Shown: positions 26,157 to 35,344, numbered from the stretch's first letter. The stretch: DNA of 64,000 nucleotides from Natrialba chahannaoensis JCM 10990 (GCF_000337135.1 NZ_AOIN01000008.1:304254-368253); one strand, 5' to 3'. Notes: generated by a model from the sequence alone, not told the origin. Numbers and translations: made by a program.

Positions 26157-26900
26157 ATGTTTAAGGCCATCGTGAGCGCGGAAACGCTCACCAGCGCGCT
26201 CGACTCGATCAGCGTGCTGGTCGACGAGTGTAAGATCCACCTGGAGGAAGACGGACTCGAGATTCGAGCCGTCGACCCCGCAAACGTCGGGATGGTCGAC
26301 CTCTCGCTCGACGCGGCCGCCTTCGAATCCTACGAGGCCGACGGCGGGCTGATCGGCGTCGACCTCTCCCGACTCGAAGACATCGCAGGCATGGCCGAAT
26401 CCGGCCAGCTCATCCAGTTCGAACTCGACGAGGAGACCCGAAAGCTCCACATCCAGATCGACGGACTCGAGTACACCCTCGCGCTCATCGATCCGGACAG
26501 CATCCGCCAGGAGCCAGACATTCCGGAACTGGACCTGCCGGCAGAGGTCGTCCTTGAAGGAAAGGACGTCAACCGCTCGGTCACGGCGGCAGATATGGTC
26601 TCCGACCACATCGCGCTGGGTGTCAACGAGGGCGACGATTCCTTCTACGTCGATGCAGAGGGTGACACTGACGATGTCCACCTCGAACTCACAGCGGACG
26701 ATCTGATCGACCTACAGGCCGGTCCCGCTCACTCGCTGTTCAGCCTGGACTACCTGAAGGACATGAACAAGGCGATCCCCTCGAATACCGAGGTCACGCT
26801 GCACCTCGGCGAGGAGTTCCCAGTCAAGATCTACTTCGGCTTCGCGGAGGGACAGGGGCAGGTCACCTATATGCTCGCGCCGCGGATCCAGAGCGACTGA
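26157..26900 (+). CDS. pcn: DNA polymerase sliding clamp PCNA
   Basis: A 247-residue protein that matches PCNA from start ([18 protein letters not shown]) to end ([21 protein letters not shown]). Archaeal PCNA assembles as a trimeric ring around DNA and tethers the replicative polymerase, ligase and FEN1. Features seen: two repeated processivity folds, the connecting loop around residues 115-130 ([20 protein letters not shown]) where PIP-box partners dock, and the surface acid-rich composition of halophilic clamps. Length equals that of other haloarchaeal PCNAs. Start is fixed by the leaderless TATA box 29 bases upstream. It is a single gene; no operon partner is close. Confidence 0.97.
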   Translation: MFKAIVSAETLTSALDSISVLVDECKIHLEEDGLEIRAVDPANVGMVDLSLDAAAFESYEADGGLIGVDLSRLEDIAGMAESGQLIQFELDEETRKLHIQIDGLEYTLALIDPDSIRQEPDIPELDLPAEVVLEGKDVNRSVTAADMVSDHIALGVNEGDDSFYVDAEGDTDDVHLELTADDLIDLQAGPAHSLFSLDYLKDMNKAIPSNTEVTLHLGEEFPVKIYFGFAEGQGQVTYMLAPRIQSD

Positions 26901-27115
26901 ATCCGCCGTTTTCGCGGACATCCTCGACGGGAGTTGACCCAGTCGACGCTGCTTTTCCACACCGTCAGCGCCATGTCATCGCTGTTTTGTGAGCGTTGTC
27001 TCGTCCCCCTGACCGTGATCTCTCGTTAACAGTCCACCAGACCAGACATAAAGCCTGCACAGAGACAGGACAGTCGTTACCTGTCCAGTACTGGTGGGAG
27101 GGATACGACCATACC

Positions 27116-27658
27116 ATGCCCTCTAGCGACGACACATGCGATACTGACCCCGGTGGACAGGAATCGGCGGATGAACTGAACCGGGGAGCCGACTTGGGAG
27201 CAGAGACAGAGACGGAGACAGAAACTCAGACTCAGACTCAAACTGGAACAGAGCCGGAAACAAAAACAGGAACAGCGACAGCGCCAGACGTAGACTCAGA
27301 ACCACAATCAGAACGAGACCCACTCGAGTACACCACCAGTTTTGACCCAACAGCAGACAGCCCGAGCGAACACGTTATTCTCACGATTGCCGCGCTCACC
27401 GACATCCGCCCCGCTCAACTCCCAGCACTGGCCCACGTTATCGACCCCGACGCGCTGGATCGAGTGTACGAACACGCGACGACGAAAGTGGATGCTGGCG
27501 AGCAGGAAGTCTGGTTCACCTACGCTGGGTTCGATGTTGGACTGCACAGTAGCGGAACGCTCACGGTGCGGAGTGCAACTGTGACCGGTACTGACACTGA
27601 TGTCGATGCCGATGAAGATACCGACACTGACACCGATACCGATACAACAACCGCTTGA
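27116..27658 (+). CDS. HalOD1 domain protein
   Basis: A 180-residue protein. Residues 1-65 are low complexity (Glu/Thr/Gln runs such as ETETETQTQTQ). From about 70 the sequence EHVILTIAALTDIRPAQLP, ALAHVIDPDALDRVYEHA and EVWFTYAGFDVGLHSSGTLTV matches the haloarchaeal output domain 1 (HalOD1), a small domain found alone or at the end of signalling proteins and thought to act as an output module; no function is proven. A second acidic Thr/Asp tail ends the protein. Separate gene without close neighbours. Confidence 0.8.
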   Translation: MPSSDDTCDTDPGGQESADELNRGADLGAETETETETQTQTQTGTEPETKTGTATAPDVDSEPQSERDPLEYTTSFDPTADSPSEHVILTIAALTDIRPAQLPALAHVIDPDALDRVYEHATTKVDAGEQEVWFTYAGFDVGLHSSGTLTVRSATVTGTDTDVDADEDTDTDTDTDTTTA

Positions 27659-27730
27659 GACAACACTTCCCCAGCACAGGCACACCGGACAAATTAATTC
27701 AAGCGCAACCGGCAACCGGACAGATCCAAG

Positions 27731-28666
27731 CTACCTCGAGTGGGCGACTCGAGGATTCCTCGCAGCGGCGAACGCATCTTCACCCTCCTGAACCGCCACA
27801 AACGACAGGAGTGCGTCCGTCACCTCGTCAGAACGCTCTACACCGAGCAGGTGTGGGCCAGCCTCGATTATCTCCAGACGAGTATCGGGAATCGCCTCTT
27901 CCAACAGCCTGGCGTTCCGCCAGGGTACCACCTCGTCGTTCGTCCCGTGAACGATCAGCGTCGGCACATCGATCAGGTCTAGCTCCGCGCTGCTGTCGAA
28001 CCCGAGGAACGCTCCGAGTTGCGCCTCGAGTGCCGGCCGACTCGCGTCCTGTTCCAGTCGCCACTCGAGTAGCTGTTCGATCAGGTGCGGGTTCCGATTG
28101 GTGAACGCGGGAGTGAAGACGGGACGCAGTTGCTCGCGAAGGCGTTGGCGCTCGCTCCCGCCGGCGGAGGCGGCGAGCAGTCGACTGGGTATTTCGTCGG
28201 GGATTGGATCGGCGTCGGCCCCGCCGTGGGTCGTCCCACAGAGAGTCAGGGAAACTGCGCGGTCGTGGTCGATGGCGTACTGCTGGGCGATCATCCCGCC
28301 GAGGCCCGAGCCGACGAGATGGGCGCTGTGGACGCCGGCGTCGTCGAGGACGGCCTCCAGGTCGGCCGCCAGCCCAGATACCGAGTAGCTCGCTACGTTT
28401 TGAGGCAGTGGAGAGCGGAGTCGACCGGGGAGACGAGGAACGAGCGGCGGGAGGCCGGCATCCGAACGACCGGTGCCGCGCAGATCGGGCGCGATTACGG
28501 GCGCGCCAAACTCGCGTGCGACGGCCTCGCGCTGCCAGCGCCACATCCACCGGCCGTATCCCAGATCCTGGAGGAAGACGACGGGTGTCGCGGTTCGTCG
28601 CTCGTCCATCGGTCGCTCGTCGAACTCGTAGTAGATCGACACGCCGTCCCGCGTCGCCCGTGGCAT
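27731..28666 (-). CDS. Alpha/beta hydrolase fold protein with altered nucleophile motif
   Basis: A 311-residue protein of the alpha/beta hydrolase fold: FLQDLGYGRWMW (oxyanion region), APDLRGTGRSD, HLVGSGLGGMIAQQYA at the nucleophile elbow, LIVHGTNDEVVP (acid Asp) and GPHLLGVERSDEV (catalytic His). The nucleophile position of G-x-S-x-G is Gly rather than Ser (the motif reads G-S-G-L-G), so classical esterase chemistry is doubtful; Ser shifted by one is a weak alternative. The remaining triad residues are present. Starts MPRATRDGVSIYYEFDE at 28666. It could act as a binding or lyase-like variant of the family; function not known. Confidence 0.82.
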   Translation of the reverse strand: MPRATRDGVSIYYEFDERPMDERRTATPVVFLQDLGYGRWMWRWQREAVAREFGAPVIAPDLRGTGRSDAGLPPLVPRLPGRLRSPLPQNVASYSVSGLAADLEAVLDDAGVHSAHLVGSGLGGMIAQQYAIDHDRAVSLTLCGTTHGGADADPIPDEIPSRLLAASAGGSERQRLREQLRPVFTPAFTNRNPHLIEQLLEWRLEQDASRPALEAQLGAFLGFDSSAELDLIDVPTLIVHGTNDEVVPWRNARLLEEAIPDTRLEIIEAGPHLLGVERSDEVTDALLSFVAVQEGEDAFAAARNPRVAHSR

Positions 28667-28885
28667 AGGCGAGACAATGGGTCGGATCCTCTTGAATTGG
28701 GGGCTCGTCTTCCGGCCCGTGCGACGGTGGCGCACACCTGTACGAACGGCGGGAAACGCGAACGAAAGGCGGGAAACGTGATCAGACAGCGCGATCAGAC
28801 CGGGCCGTAATAATTTGTTACCGACACCGTCGCGAGCCAACGACAATCAGTGGACTTAATCCATCAGAGTAGCTTCCTATTACCG

Positions 28886-30169
28886 ATGCAGCGACTGCAC
28901 GCTCGCTACCCGTTTCTCGAAGCCGCCCGCGAGACCGTGGCGACGGAGACGGTCGATCTGGCAACCGTCGTCGAGCAGGAGCGAGCAGTCGTCGAGCGCG
29001 CGCGACAACGAGTGATTACCGCGCTCGAAGACGGCGAGATTGGTGAGCCCCACCGGGACCCCCGCACCGAACTGCTCTCCTATCCGGTTGCGCGCGTCCT
29101 CGTCTCGATGGTCGAGGAACGCGTCCTCGTGCGCCGGTACGCCCGCGCCGAGGCCGAGACCGCCCACGAGCGATTCACCGCCGACCTCGAGAACACCACC
29201 GAACTCAAGAGCGTCGAGTCGACCGGCCTCGAACTCGCAGAGTTGCTCGCGGAGTTCGATCTCGAGGAGACGGTTACCGCCGAGTCCGTGTCGGCGAGTG
29301 CGACTACAGGGACTGGAACCGGCTCCGGGACCGGAGCCAGCGCCGGCACTGGTACCGGCACAGCGACAGCCGGCACAACCGGCACAACCACAGCAACCGA
29401 CCCCGACGACGCCGACCGGTTCAGAATCGACGTTGGTACCTACCTCCCGCTCGCCGCCGACCTCTGGGACGACGAATGGGGACTCGTCAACCAGCCCCTA
29501 ACCGACGGCGACATCCCCGTCGAGAAAGACGACCTCCTGCTCCTCCTGCGCGAAGCCATCCGCGACCGAATCGAAGACGGCCTCCCCTTCGAGGTCCCCA
29601 CCACGATCGGCGACCCACTCGAGGACGCCGCCGAAGAGGTCCGGGAGGTGCTCGCCAACCTCGACCTCACGCGCGAGATCGATACTGTCGTTCCTGAACT
29701 CTTCCCGCCGTGTATGAAGGCGCTGCTGGACCAGATCCAGAAGGGCGAACACCTGCCACATCACTCCCGGTTTGCTATCACGGCCTTCCTCTCGAGTATC
29801 GGCATGACGACGGACGAAATTGTCGACCTCTACCGGGTGAACTCCTCGTTCGGCGAGGAGATGACACGCTATCAGACGGACCACATTCGGGGCGAGACCT
29901 CACCGACGGAGTACTCGCCGCCCTCGTGTGCGACGATGCAGTCGTACGGCGACTGTGTGAACAAGGACGACCTCTGTGAGCGGATTCCGCACCCGATGGC
30001 CTACTACGAGGAGCGCGTCGACGATGCTGACGACGACGAACTCGAGGACTGGCGGGAAGGAGATGGAGATGGTGACGGTGATGGTGATGATGGCGACGAT
30101 GCACAGAATTCGGAGACAGACAGCGGCGACGAGACCGACGCCAGCACCGATACCACGTCTAACAGCTAG
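28886..30169 (+). CDS. priL: DNA primase large subunit PriL
   Basis: A 427-residue subunit of the archaeal/eukaryotic-type primase (PriS/PriL), which starts RNA/DNA primers. The four cysteines of the Fe-S cluster are seen: FPPCMKALL near residue 275 and PSCATMQSYGDCVNKDDLCER near 350-370. The N-terminal helical domain and the C-terminal QIQKGEHLPHHSRFAITAFL block match the family. A Gly/Thr-rich low-complexity insert (residues about 140-172) splits the conserved halves, and the tail is acidic (DGDGDGDGDD...). Starts MQRLHARYPF. The catalytic subunit PriS is not in the window. It converges with the gene at 30178. Confidence 0.93.
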   Translation: MQRLHARYPFLEAARETVATETVDLATVVEQERAVVERARQRVITALEDGEIGEPHRDPRTELLSYPVARVLVSMVEERVLVRRYARAEAETAHERFTADLENTTELKSVESTGLELAELLAEFDLEETVTAESVSASATTGTGTGSGTGASAGTGTGTATAGTTGTTTATDPDDADRFRIDVGTYLPLAADLWDDEWGLVNQPLTDGDIPVEKDDLLLLLREAIRDRIEDGLPFEVPTTIGDPLEDAAEEVREVLANLDLTREIDTVVPELFPPCMKALLDQIQKGEHLPHHSRFAITAFLSSIGMTTDEIVDLYRVNSSFGEEMTRYQTDHIRGETSPTEYSPPSCATMQSYGDCVNKDDLCERIPHPMAYYEERVDDADDDELEDWREGDGDGDGDGDDGDDAQNSETDSGDETDASTDTTSNS

Positions 30170-30177
30170 AGCAAGAT

Positions 30178-30675
30178 CTAGTTCTCCTCGTGCTCTTCGG
30201 ATAACTCAACCGCTTGCTGTTGAATATCCTGCAGCGCCTTCTCCTGCTCGCTGCGAGCTACGCCACCCGATTCGACGTGGCGACCCTCGTACTGCCAGGA
30301 AGGGATCGCGTTCCAGACACTCGAGTCCGACTCAGTTGCCGGTGTTTCCGTGTCTCCGTCCGTGTCTGCATCCGCGTTCGCGGCCGTCTGGGAACCAGGT
30401 CCGTTGCTGTCGACGGCGTCTGTGTTCTGCGTCTGCGCTGCGTGTCGAGTGTCTTGAGCCGATGTGCTCGCTGCTCGTCGCCAGAGGAGGACAACACCGA
30501 AGCCAGCAAGGACAGCGATGAGTCCGACCGCAGACCCCGGTGAGACGGTCCCTGCAGAGCGGATGAGGGCAGAGGTCCCGAGCAGTACGAAGACGGCAAG
30601 GACAACCAGTTGCCCGAGCAGCGATGGCTGTGGCGATGCTGTGGTCGTCTCAGCTGCGGTGTCGGAACTGGTCAT
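30178..30675 (-). CDS. Haloarchaeal membrane protein with acidic tail
   Basis: A 165-residue protein. Two helices near residues 18-65 (LLGQLVVLAVFVLLGTSAL; AVGLIAVLAGFGVVLLWRR) are followed by an acidic Asp/Thr/Glu-rich stretch and a conserved-looking C-terminus (SVWNAIPSWQYEGRHVESGG, then ARSEQEKALQDIQQQAVEL). The C-terminal block SWQYEGRH...RSEQEKAL occurs in conserved haloarchaeal proteins of unknown function next to priL, so I consider it a real gene. Its stop lies 9 bases after the priL stop on the other strand. Confidence 0.68.
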   Translation of the reverse strand: MTSSDTAAETTTASPQPSLLGQLVVLAVFVLLGTSALIRSAGTVSPGSAVGLIAVLAGFGVVLLWRRAASTSAQDTRHAAQTQNTDAVDSNGPGSQTAANADADTDGDTETPATESDSSVWNAIPSWQYEGRHVESGGVARSEQEKALQDIQQQAVELSEEHEEN

Positions 30676-30795
30676 ACAAACACATCAGCGCAGTGACTGA
30701 AAAACGTGCCGACGAGGGCAGACAAAACAGCCCACAGGAAAGGGAGGGGGGGACAGCGAGGCGACGGCGAACAGTACAGGAGCGCGTCGTGACAA

Positions 30796-31068
30796 TCAGA
30801 CCGCGTCCGGCGTGTCCGTTTCGACGTTGTCGTCATCGCTTTCAAGTCCGTCCTCAGGATCGTTCAGGACGAACGCCAAGGCGATACCGACGATGGTCAG
30901 GAGGAAGACGAAACCGATGATCGCACCGACGAGTAGCTGTGCGCCGTCAGGGGTGAGAAGTCCGTCGTCGCCACCGTAGTTCGTACCGATGCTGGCCATG
31001 ACGCCGAGCATCAGGAGAACAGAGGAGACGGCGACGACCAGTTCGATGAGTCGCTCACGCTCGAGCAT
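30796..31068 (-). CDS. Small two-helix membrane protein (DUF7472-like)
   Basis: A 90-residue protein starting MLERERLIELVVAVSSVLLML, with two hydrophobic helices: residues 8-30, and 45-75 (GAQLLVGAIIGFVFLLTIVGIALAF), the rest acidic. Matches in style a conserved small haloarchaeal family often found beside htpX. A function is not known. The start is taken at ATG 31068 since the sequence before it breaks the conserved pattern; a TTTTGACG element lies about 32 bases upstream. Confidence 0.7.
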   Translation of the reverse strand: MLERERLIELVVAVSSVLLMLGVMASIGTNYGGDDGLLTPDGAQLLVGAIIGFVFLLTIVGIALAFVLNDPEDGLESDDDNVETDTPDAV

Positions 31069-31190
31069 TATAGCGAACATTTCGCCGGACGCGTCAAAAG
31101 CGCTTCGAAGGGGTCGAAGAGGTCGGATGGACGAAGCGGACGAAAGGGCGGAGACGGTGATAGGAACAGGAACAGGACGGGGGCAGGACC

Positions 31191-32081
31191 TCAGGCCATG
31201 GTTAGTTCCTGTTCGAGTTCGCGGAGTTGCTCGACGCGGCGCTCGGTCGAGGGGTGGGTACTGAACAGCCGACCGACGATGCCGGATTTTAACGGGATGA
31301 TGAAGAAGGCGTTCATCTCGGCCTCCTCGCGCATGTCTTTGTCCGGGACCTTGTCGACCTCACCCGAAATCTTCAGCAGCGCAGAGGCAAGCGCCGAAGG
31401 GTTGCCAGTAATGGCAGCAGCACCGCGGTCGGCGGCGAACTCACGGTAGCGCGAGAGCGCACGAATGAGGACGTAGCTAATGATCCAGACGACGAGCGAG
31501 ACGAGGATCGCGACGAGGACGCCTCCGCCGCCTTTCCCGCCACCGCCGCGGCTGTGGCCGCCGCCGAAGAACGCGCCCCAGCGAACGATCATGAACGCGA
31601 TCGTCGAGAGAAACGACGCGATAGTCATCACCATCATATCTCGGTTCTTGACGTGGGCGAGTTCGTGGGCGATGACACCGTCGAGTTCCTCGCGATCGAG
31701 CGTGTTCATCAAGCCACTCGTCACCGCGACAGCAGCGTTGCGCTGGTTACGTCCCGTCGCGAAGGCGTTCGGCACGTTCGAGTCGACGACGGCGACGGTC
31801 GGCTTCGGTAGGTCTGCCTGCTGCGAGAGCCGTTCGACTGATGAGTGAAGCTGTGGGTACTCGTCGGCCGAGACTTTCTTTGCGCCCATGCTTCGAAGCG
31901 TAAGTGTGTCGCTGAAGTAGTACTGGACGAGCGAGAATCCACCAAACAGGATCGCGATCATCCACAGTCCACCACCGATATAGAGCGTGAGGACGCCGGC
32001 GAAGACGATGTACAACGCGAACAGCAGGAACATCGTCACGAACATCCGGCCGCGAAGACCCCAATCCGGCTGCCAGTTCAT
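31191..32081 (-). CDS. htpX: Membrane metalloprotease HtpX (M48 family)
   Basis: A 296-residue integral membrane zinc protease that degrades damaged membrane proteins. Two N-terminal helices (about 12-60) precede the catalytic HELAH motif near residue 140, with the third zinc ligand in FAADRGA (Glu/Asp) near 225; two more helices follow HELAH (SFLSTIAFMIV; VLVAILVSLVVWIISYVLI). A glycine-rich loop (GGGHSRGGGGKGGGG) sits between the last two helices, facing the cytosol. The C-terminal STHPSTERRVEQLREL matches the family. It is divergent from nmd3 and shares the intergenic MITE region. Confidence 0.94.
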   Translation of the reverse strand: MNWQPDWGLRGRMFVTMFLLFALYIVFAGVLTLYIGGGLWMIAILFGGFSLVQYYFSDTLTLRSMGAKKVSADEYPQLHSSVERLSQQADLPKPTVAVVDSNVPNAFATGRNQRNAAVAVTSGLMNTLDREELDGVIAHELAHVKNRDMMVMTIASFLSTIAFMIVRWGAFFGGGHSRGGGGKGGGGVLVAILVSLVVWIISYVLIRALSRYREFAADRGAAAITGNPSALASALLKISGEVDKVPDKDMREEAEMNAFFIIPLKSGIVGRLFSTHPSTERRVEQLRELEQELTMA

Positions 32082-32474
32082 ACGCCGTTGTAAGTGCTCA
32101 GAGGAAATAAGTATCCTGACCCCACGGTCAACTGTCGTGTCGAGTCGAACCGTGCCTCTGTCGGAAACCGATCAGTCATCCTCGGCGTTCGACCCCCTCC
32201 GTTTCGCATGGAAACCGCCAGACTGAGAGACCGCGATTTTACAGCCAGTCAATGTCTGACATCCGTCGGACAGGATCTCAGTTCTCAGCGAACCCCCTCG
32301 TTTCGTGTCGAGTTTTCAGTGAGTGAAACAGCGGTCCGCACAACGTCGTTGTCGTTCTACCCGGTGAAACCGTGCTACCGTCCGGATAGCGAAAGAGTCC
32401 AGCCGAACACGTCACGTCTATGATTAAACACGGCCGGCGGCGCGAGTGGTACAAATGAGCCGAACAATAACTGA

Positions 32475-32681
32475 ATACAGTAACAACTGAAACGGTTTGC
32501 ACATCAATCGCATATAGTAACAACTGCAACTAGTTACACACTGGCCGCACTTCCGCGGTTCTCACTCGTTCTACTCGCTCCGAACCGCGCTGCCGTCGTG
32601 CGATCAGGTGTGCAGTGACTTGCAGTGGCTACTATAGCCCTCGTGTGATTAGATGCGCACTAACGTTCAGTGGCTCCTATA
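32475..32681. repeat. Outer MITE-like element (imperfect inverted repeats)
   Basis: Left end TACAGTAACAACTGAAACGG and right end (complement of ...CACTAACGTTCAGTGGCTCC) form imperfect inverted repeats of about 30 bases ending in TATAG/TACAG. Between them lies a second copy of the same kind of ends. No coding sequence. Ends resemble each other at 60-70 percent by eye. Confidence 0.5.
32513..32636. repeat. Inner MITE-like element, 124 bp
   Basis: Starts TATAGTAACAACTGCAAC and ends in the complement TATAGTAGCCACTGCAAG: inverted ends of about 38 bases. Inside is a hairpin CGCGGTTC/GAACCGCG (about 32550-32588). Located in the htpX-nmd3 intergenic region and nested inside the outer element. Form and size fit a non-autonomous MITE. 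Confidence 0.62.
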
Positions 32682-32736
32682 GCTGCACCGCTATTCGCGC
32701 GATCGACACGTTCGGAACCGGGTGCGGAGCGCGTCG

Positions 32737-32742
32737 TTTAAC
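32737..32742 (+). promoter_or_regulatory. TATA box of nmd3
   Basis: TTTAAC about 27 bases before the ATG at 32767, consistent with a leaderless mRNA. Confidence 0.55.
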
Positions 32743-32766
32743 TCGCTCAGCCACCAATCGGGGATA

Positions 32767-33924
32767 ATGAGTGAGTCTCGCGCGTTCTGTCCCCGATGTG
32801 GGGACCCTGTTCCCGAGCGATCGGCCGACGACGAGTCGGACGACGCCGCCGATCCGCTGCGTCCCGGCAGCGAGGTCGACCTCTGCGATTCGTGTTACTT
32901 CGAGGACTTCGACTTCGTGGACGCGCCGAATCGGATCGACGTCCGCGTCTGCGCCCGCTGTGGTGCGGTCTACCGCGGAAACCGCTGGGTCGACGTCGGC
33001 GCACAGGACTACACAGACATTGCGATTGAGGAGGTGAGCGAGGCACTCTCGGTCCACGTCGACGTCGAGGACGTCGCCTGGCAGGTCGAGCCCGAGCAGG
33101 TCGACCAGAACACGATCCGGATGCACTGTTTCTTTACGGGTGTCGTCCGCGGCACGCCGGTCGAAGAGCAGGTGATGGTGCCGGTCAAGATCGCCCGCCA
33201 GACCTGCCAGCGCTGTGGCCGCATCGCCGGCGACTACTACGCCAGCATCGTCCAGATCCGCGCGGAGGGACGCACGCCGACGAGCGAGGAGACCGACCGC
33301 GCCAAGGAAATCGCCCACAGCATCGTCGCCGACATGGAGGCGACGGGCGACCGCAACGCCTTCGTCACCGAGGTCAGTGAGACCGACGACGGACTGAACA
33401 TCAAGGTCTCGACCAACAAGATCGGGAAGAAGATTTCGAACAAGATGGTCGAAGAGTTCGGCGGAACCGTCAACGACGCCGAAACTCTCGTCACCGAGGA
33501 CTCGGATGGCAACGAAGTCTACCGCGTCACCTTCGCCGTCCGCCTCCCGCCGTACACCCCCGGCGACGTGATCGACCTCGCGGACGACGCCGACGACGAC
33601 GGCCCGGTTCTGGTCCGCAGCGCCCGCGGCAACCTGAAGGGAACTCGCGTGACGACCGGTGAGCGCTACGAGGCGAGCTACGAGGAGGGGAACTCGCCCG
33701 ACGCGCGCAAACTCGGCGAGCACGAGGATGCCGAGGAAACGACTGTTGTCACCGTCGAGGACGAGAACGCCGTGCAGGTGCTCGACCCCGAAACGTACCA
33801 GGCGAAGACCGTCGCCCGGCCGGACTACTTCGACGCTGACGCCGAGACGGTGCCCGTCTTGAAGAGCCGCGCAGGCCTGCACATTCTTCCCGACGAGTCT
33901 GCATCCGCATCCGCGGAGGAGTAA
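32767..33924 (+). CDS. nmd3: Archaeal Nmd3 (60S export/ribosome-binding) protein
   Basis: A 385-residue protein with the Nmd3 zinc-binding start: CPRCGDPVP, then CDSCYFED and CARCGAVYRG, and later CQRCGRIAG, giving four CxxC pairs. The middle SIVQIRAEGRTP and GLNIKVSTNKIGKKISNKMVEEFGG and the C-terminal block resemble archaeal Nmd3. Eukaryotic Nmd3 escorts the large ribosomal subunit out of the nucleus; archaea have no nucleus, so a role in subunit maturation or quality control is inferred. The stop is 3 bases before the taw2 start, indicating one operon. Confidence 0.92.
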   Translation: MSESRAFCPRCGDPVPERSADDESDDAADPLRPGSEVDLCDSCYFEDFDFVDAPNRIDVRVCARCGAVYRGNRWVDVGAQDYTDIAIEEVSEALSVHVDVEDVAWQVEPEQVDQNTIRMHCFFTGVVRGTPVEEQVMVPVKIARQTCQRCGRIAGDYYASIVQIRAEGRTPTSEETDRAKEIAHSIVADMEATGDRNAFVTEVSETDDGLNIKVSTNKIGKKISNKMVEEFGGTVNDAETLVTEDSDGNEVYRVTFAVRLPPYTPGDVIDLADDADDDGPVLVRSARGNLKGTRVTTGERYEASYEEGNSPDARKLGEHEDAEETTVVTVEDENAVQVLDPETYQAKTVARPDYFDADAETVPVLKSRAGLHILPDESASASAEE

Positions 33925-33927
33925 CCC

Positions 33928-35163
33928 ATGGCGGATGAGCCGACCGATGGAGACGGAGCTGAACACGCAAACAGCAGGCAAGAGACAGACAATGCAGAGC
34001 GCGTAACAGACGTCCTTGAGCAAGCAAGCGCAGACGGCCCGCTCGCAGTTATCGTCGAAAAGCCACGCGCCGAAACCGCGATCGAATCACTCCGAACCGA
34101 AGGCGTCTACGACGACTCGCGACACGTACAGGAAGACAGTCCGGAACGAGTAGCACTACCCGTCACCGCACCACCAGCAGACACCGATGTCCTCGACATT
34201 GTCCGCCAACTCGATCCCGAATACCGAACCCAAGATTTGGCAACTCTCCTCGCAGACAAGGGCTGGAGCGACGACGCACTCGAGTCCACCCCGAGCTCGT
34301 GGGCGGTCATCGGCTCAGTCATCCTGGTGACGCTGCCGGCTGACTTCTCTGCAGATCGGGAGCGCGACCTGGGCGAGGCCCTACTCGAGTTACACGGCGA
34401 AGCGGAGAGCGTGCTCGCAGACGAGGGAATCTCGAACGAGGGTGAGGCGGGTCGCGTGCGCGAGCCGCAGACGAGACTGCTCGCCGGTGAGCGCGATACG
34501 GAGACGGTCCACACCGAACACGGGACGCGGTACGGACTCGACCCGACGAAGGTGATGTTCTCGCCGGGGAATCAGGCTGAACGCGTTCGGATGGGCGACG
34601 TGTGCGAGCCGGACGAGCGCGTCTTCGACATGTTCGCGGGGATTGGCTACTTCACACTGCCGATGGCCCGCGCCGGTGCGCAGGTGACGGCGACGGAAAT
34701 CAACCCGACCGCGTTTCGGTACCTACTCGAGAACGCGATGCTGAACGACGTGGGTGGCCGGGTAGATGCCTACATGAGCGACTGTCGAGACCTGACGAGC
34801 GAGGTGGCGGCAGACCGAATCGTGATGGGGTACTACGGGAGCGGCAGCGAGAGTGAAAGTGGAAGCGAAAACGGACCCAAACCCGACGGTGACAACGAGC
34901 GAGCGGCAGACACAGCACAGCCAGAGACGCGCGATGAAGCGGCCCACACCTTCCTCGCGGACGCCCTCGACGCGCTCGTTCCTGGCGGCGTGCTCCACTA
35001 CCACGAGGCGACCCCGCAATCGCGGCTCTGGGAGCGGCCACTCGAGCGCATCGACGCGGCTGGAGCCGCTGCGGGGAGGGCGTACGAGATTCTCGAGAAG
35101 CGCCGCGTCAAGAGCCACAGCGCCGGTGTCGAACACATCGTCGTCGACGTGGCGTTCGAGTAG
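33928..35163 (+). CDS. taw2: tRNA wyosine-type methyltransferase/aminocarboxypropyltransferase (Taw2-like)
   Basis: A 411-residue SAM-dependent enzyme of the Trm5/TYW2 group. VFDMFAGIGYFTLPMA is SAM motif I, followed by ATEINPTAFRYLLENAMLN and MSDCRD, and DRIVMGYYGS replaces the NPP/NLP motif of Trm5 methyltransferases, a change seen in Taw2/TYW2. Predicted to transfer the 3-amino-3-carboxypropyl group of SAM in synthesis of the wyosine base next to the tRNA-Phe anticodon. A Ser/Glu/Asp low-complexity insert (residues about 306-336) lies in the catalytic half. It follows nmd3 after 3 bases. Confidence 0.85.
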   Translation: MADEPTDGDGAEHANSRQETDNAERVTDVLEQASADGPLAVIVEKPRAETAIESLRTEGVYDDSRHVQEDSPERVALPVTAPPADTDVLDIVRQLDPEYRTQDLATLLADKGWSDDALESTPSSWAVIGSVILVTLPADFSADRERDLGEALLELHGEAESVLADEGISNEGEAGRVREPQTRLLAGERDTETVHTEHGTRYGLDPTKVMFSPGNQAERVRMGDVCEPDERVFDMFAGIGYFTLPMARAGAQVTATEINPTAFRYLLENAMLNDVGGRVDAYMSDCRDLTSEVAADRIVMGYYGSGSESESGSENGPKPDGDNERAADTAQPETRDEAAHTFLADALDALVPGGVLHYHEATPQSRLWERPLERIDAAGAAAGRAYEILEKRRVKSHSAGVEHIVVDVAFE

Positions 35164-35241
35164 CGGCCGGTTCGTGACGATTGAAACATCGAACCAGACC
35201 AGCCCAAGAGAGACGCCACACAGTTGACCGTCGTCGACCGT

Positions 35242-35311
35242 ACTCGACTGCAAGTGACTGCAAGTGACTGCAAATGACTACAATCGACCCCAATCGACCG
35301 CAATCGGTCGT
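35242..35311. repeat. Seven tandem 10-base units
   Basis: ACTCGACTGC, AAGTGACTGC, AAGTGACTGC, AAATGACTAC, AATCGACCCC, AATCGACCGC, AATCGGTCGT follow in register with exactly 10-base period, between taw2 and the 28-codon gene at 35345. Confidence 0.8.
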
Positions 35312-35344
35312 GACATTCATACTCCCCGGGCAATTGTATCGACT

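Noticed and set aside
30178..30675. Overlap between priL tail and the convergent membrane gene as an error
   Set aside because: The two stops are 9 bases apart without overlap of coding sequence, so both genes stand.
32677..34023. 448-codon open frame antisense to nmd3
   Set aside because: Same kind of shadow; the opposite strand codes for Nmd3 with its zinc-binding cysteines.
35242..35311. 10-base units as CRISPR
   Set aside because: Units are far too short, without spacers or cas genes.
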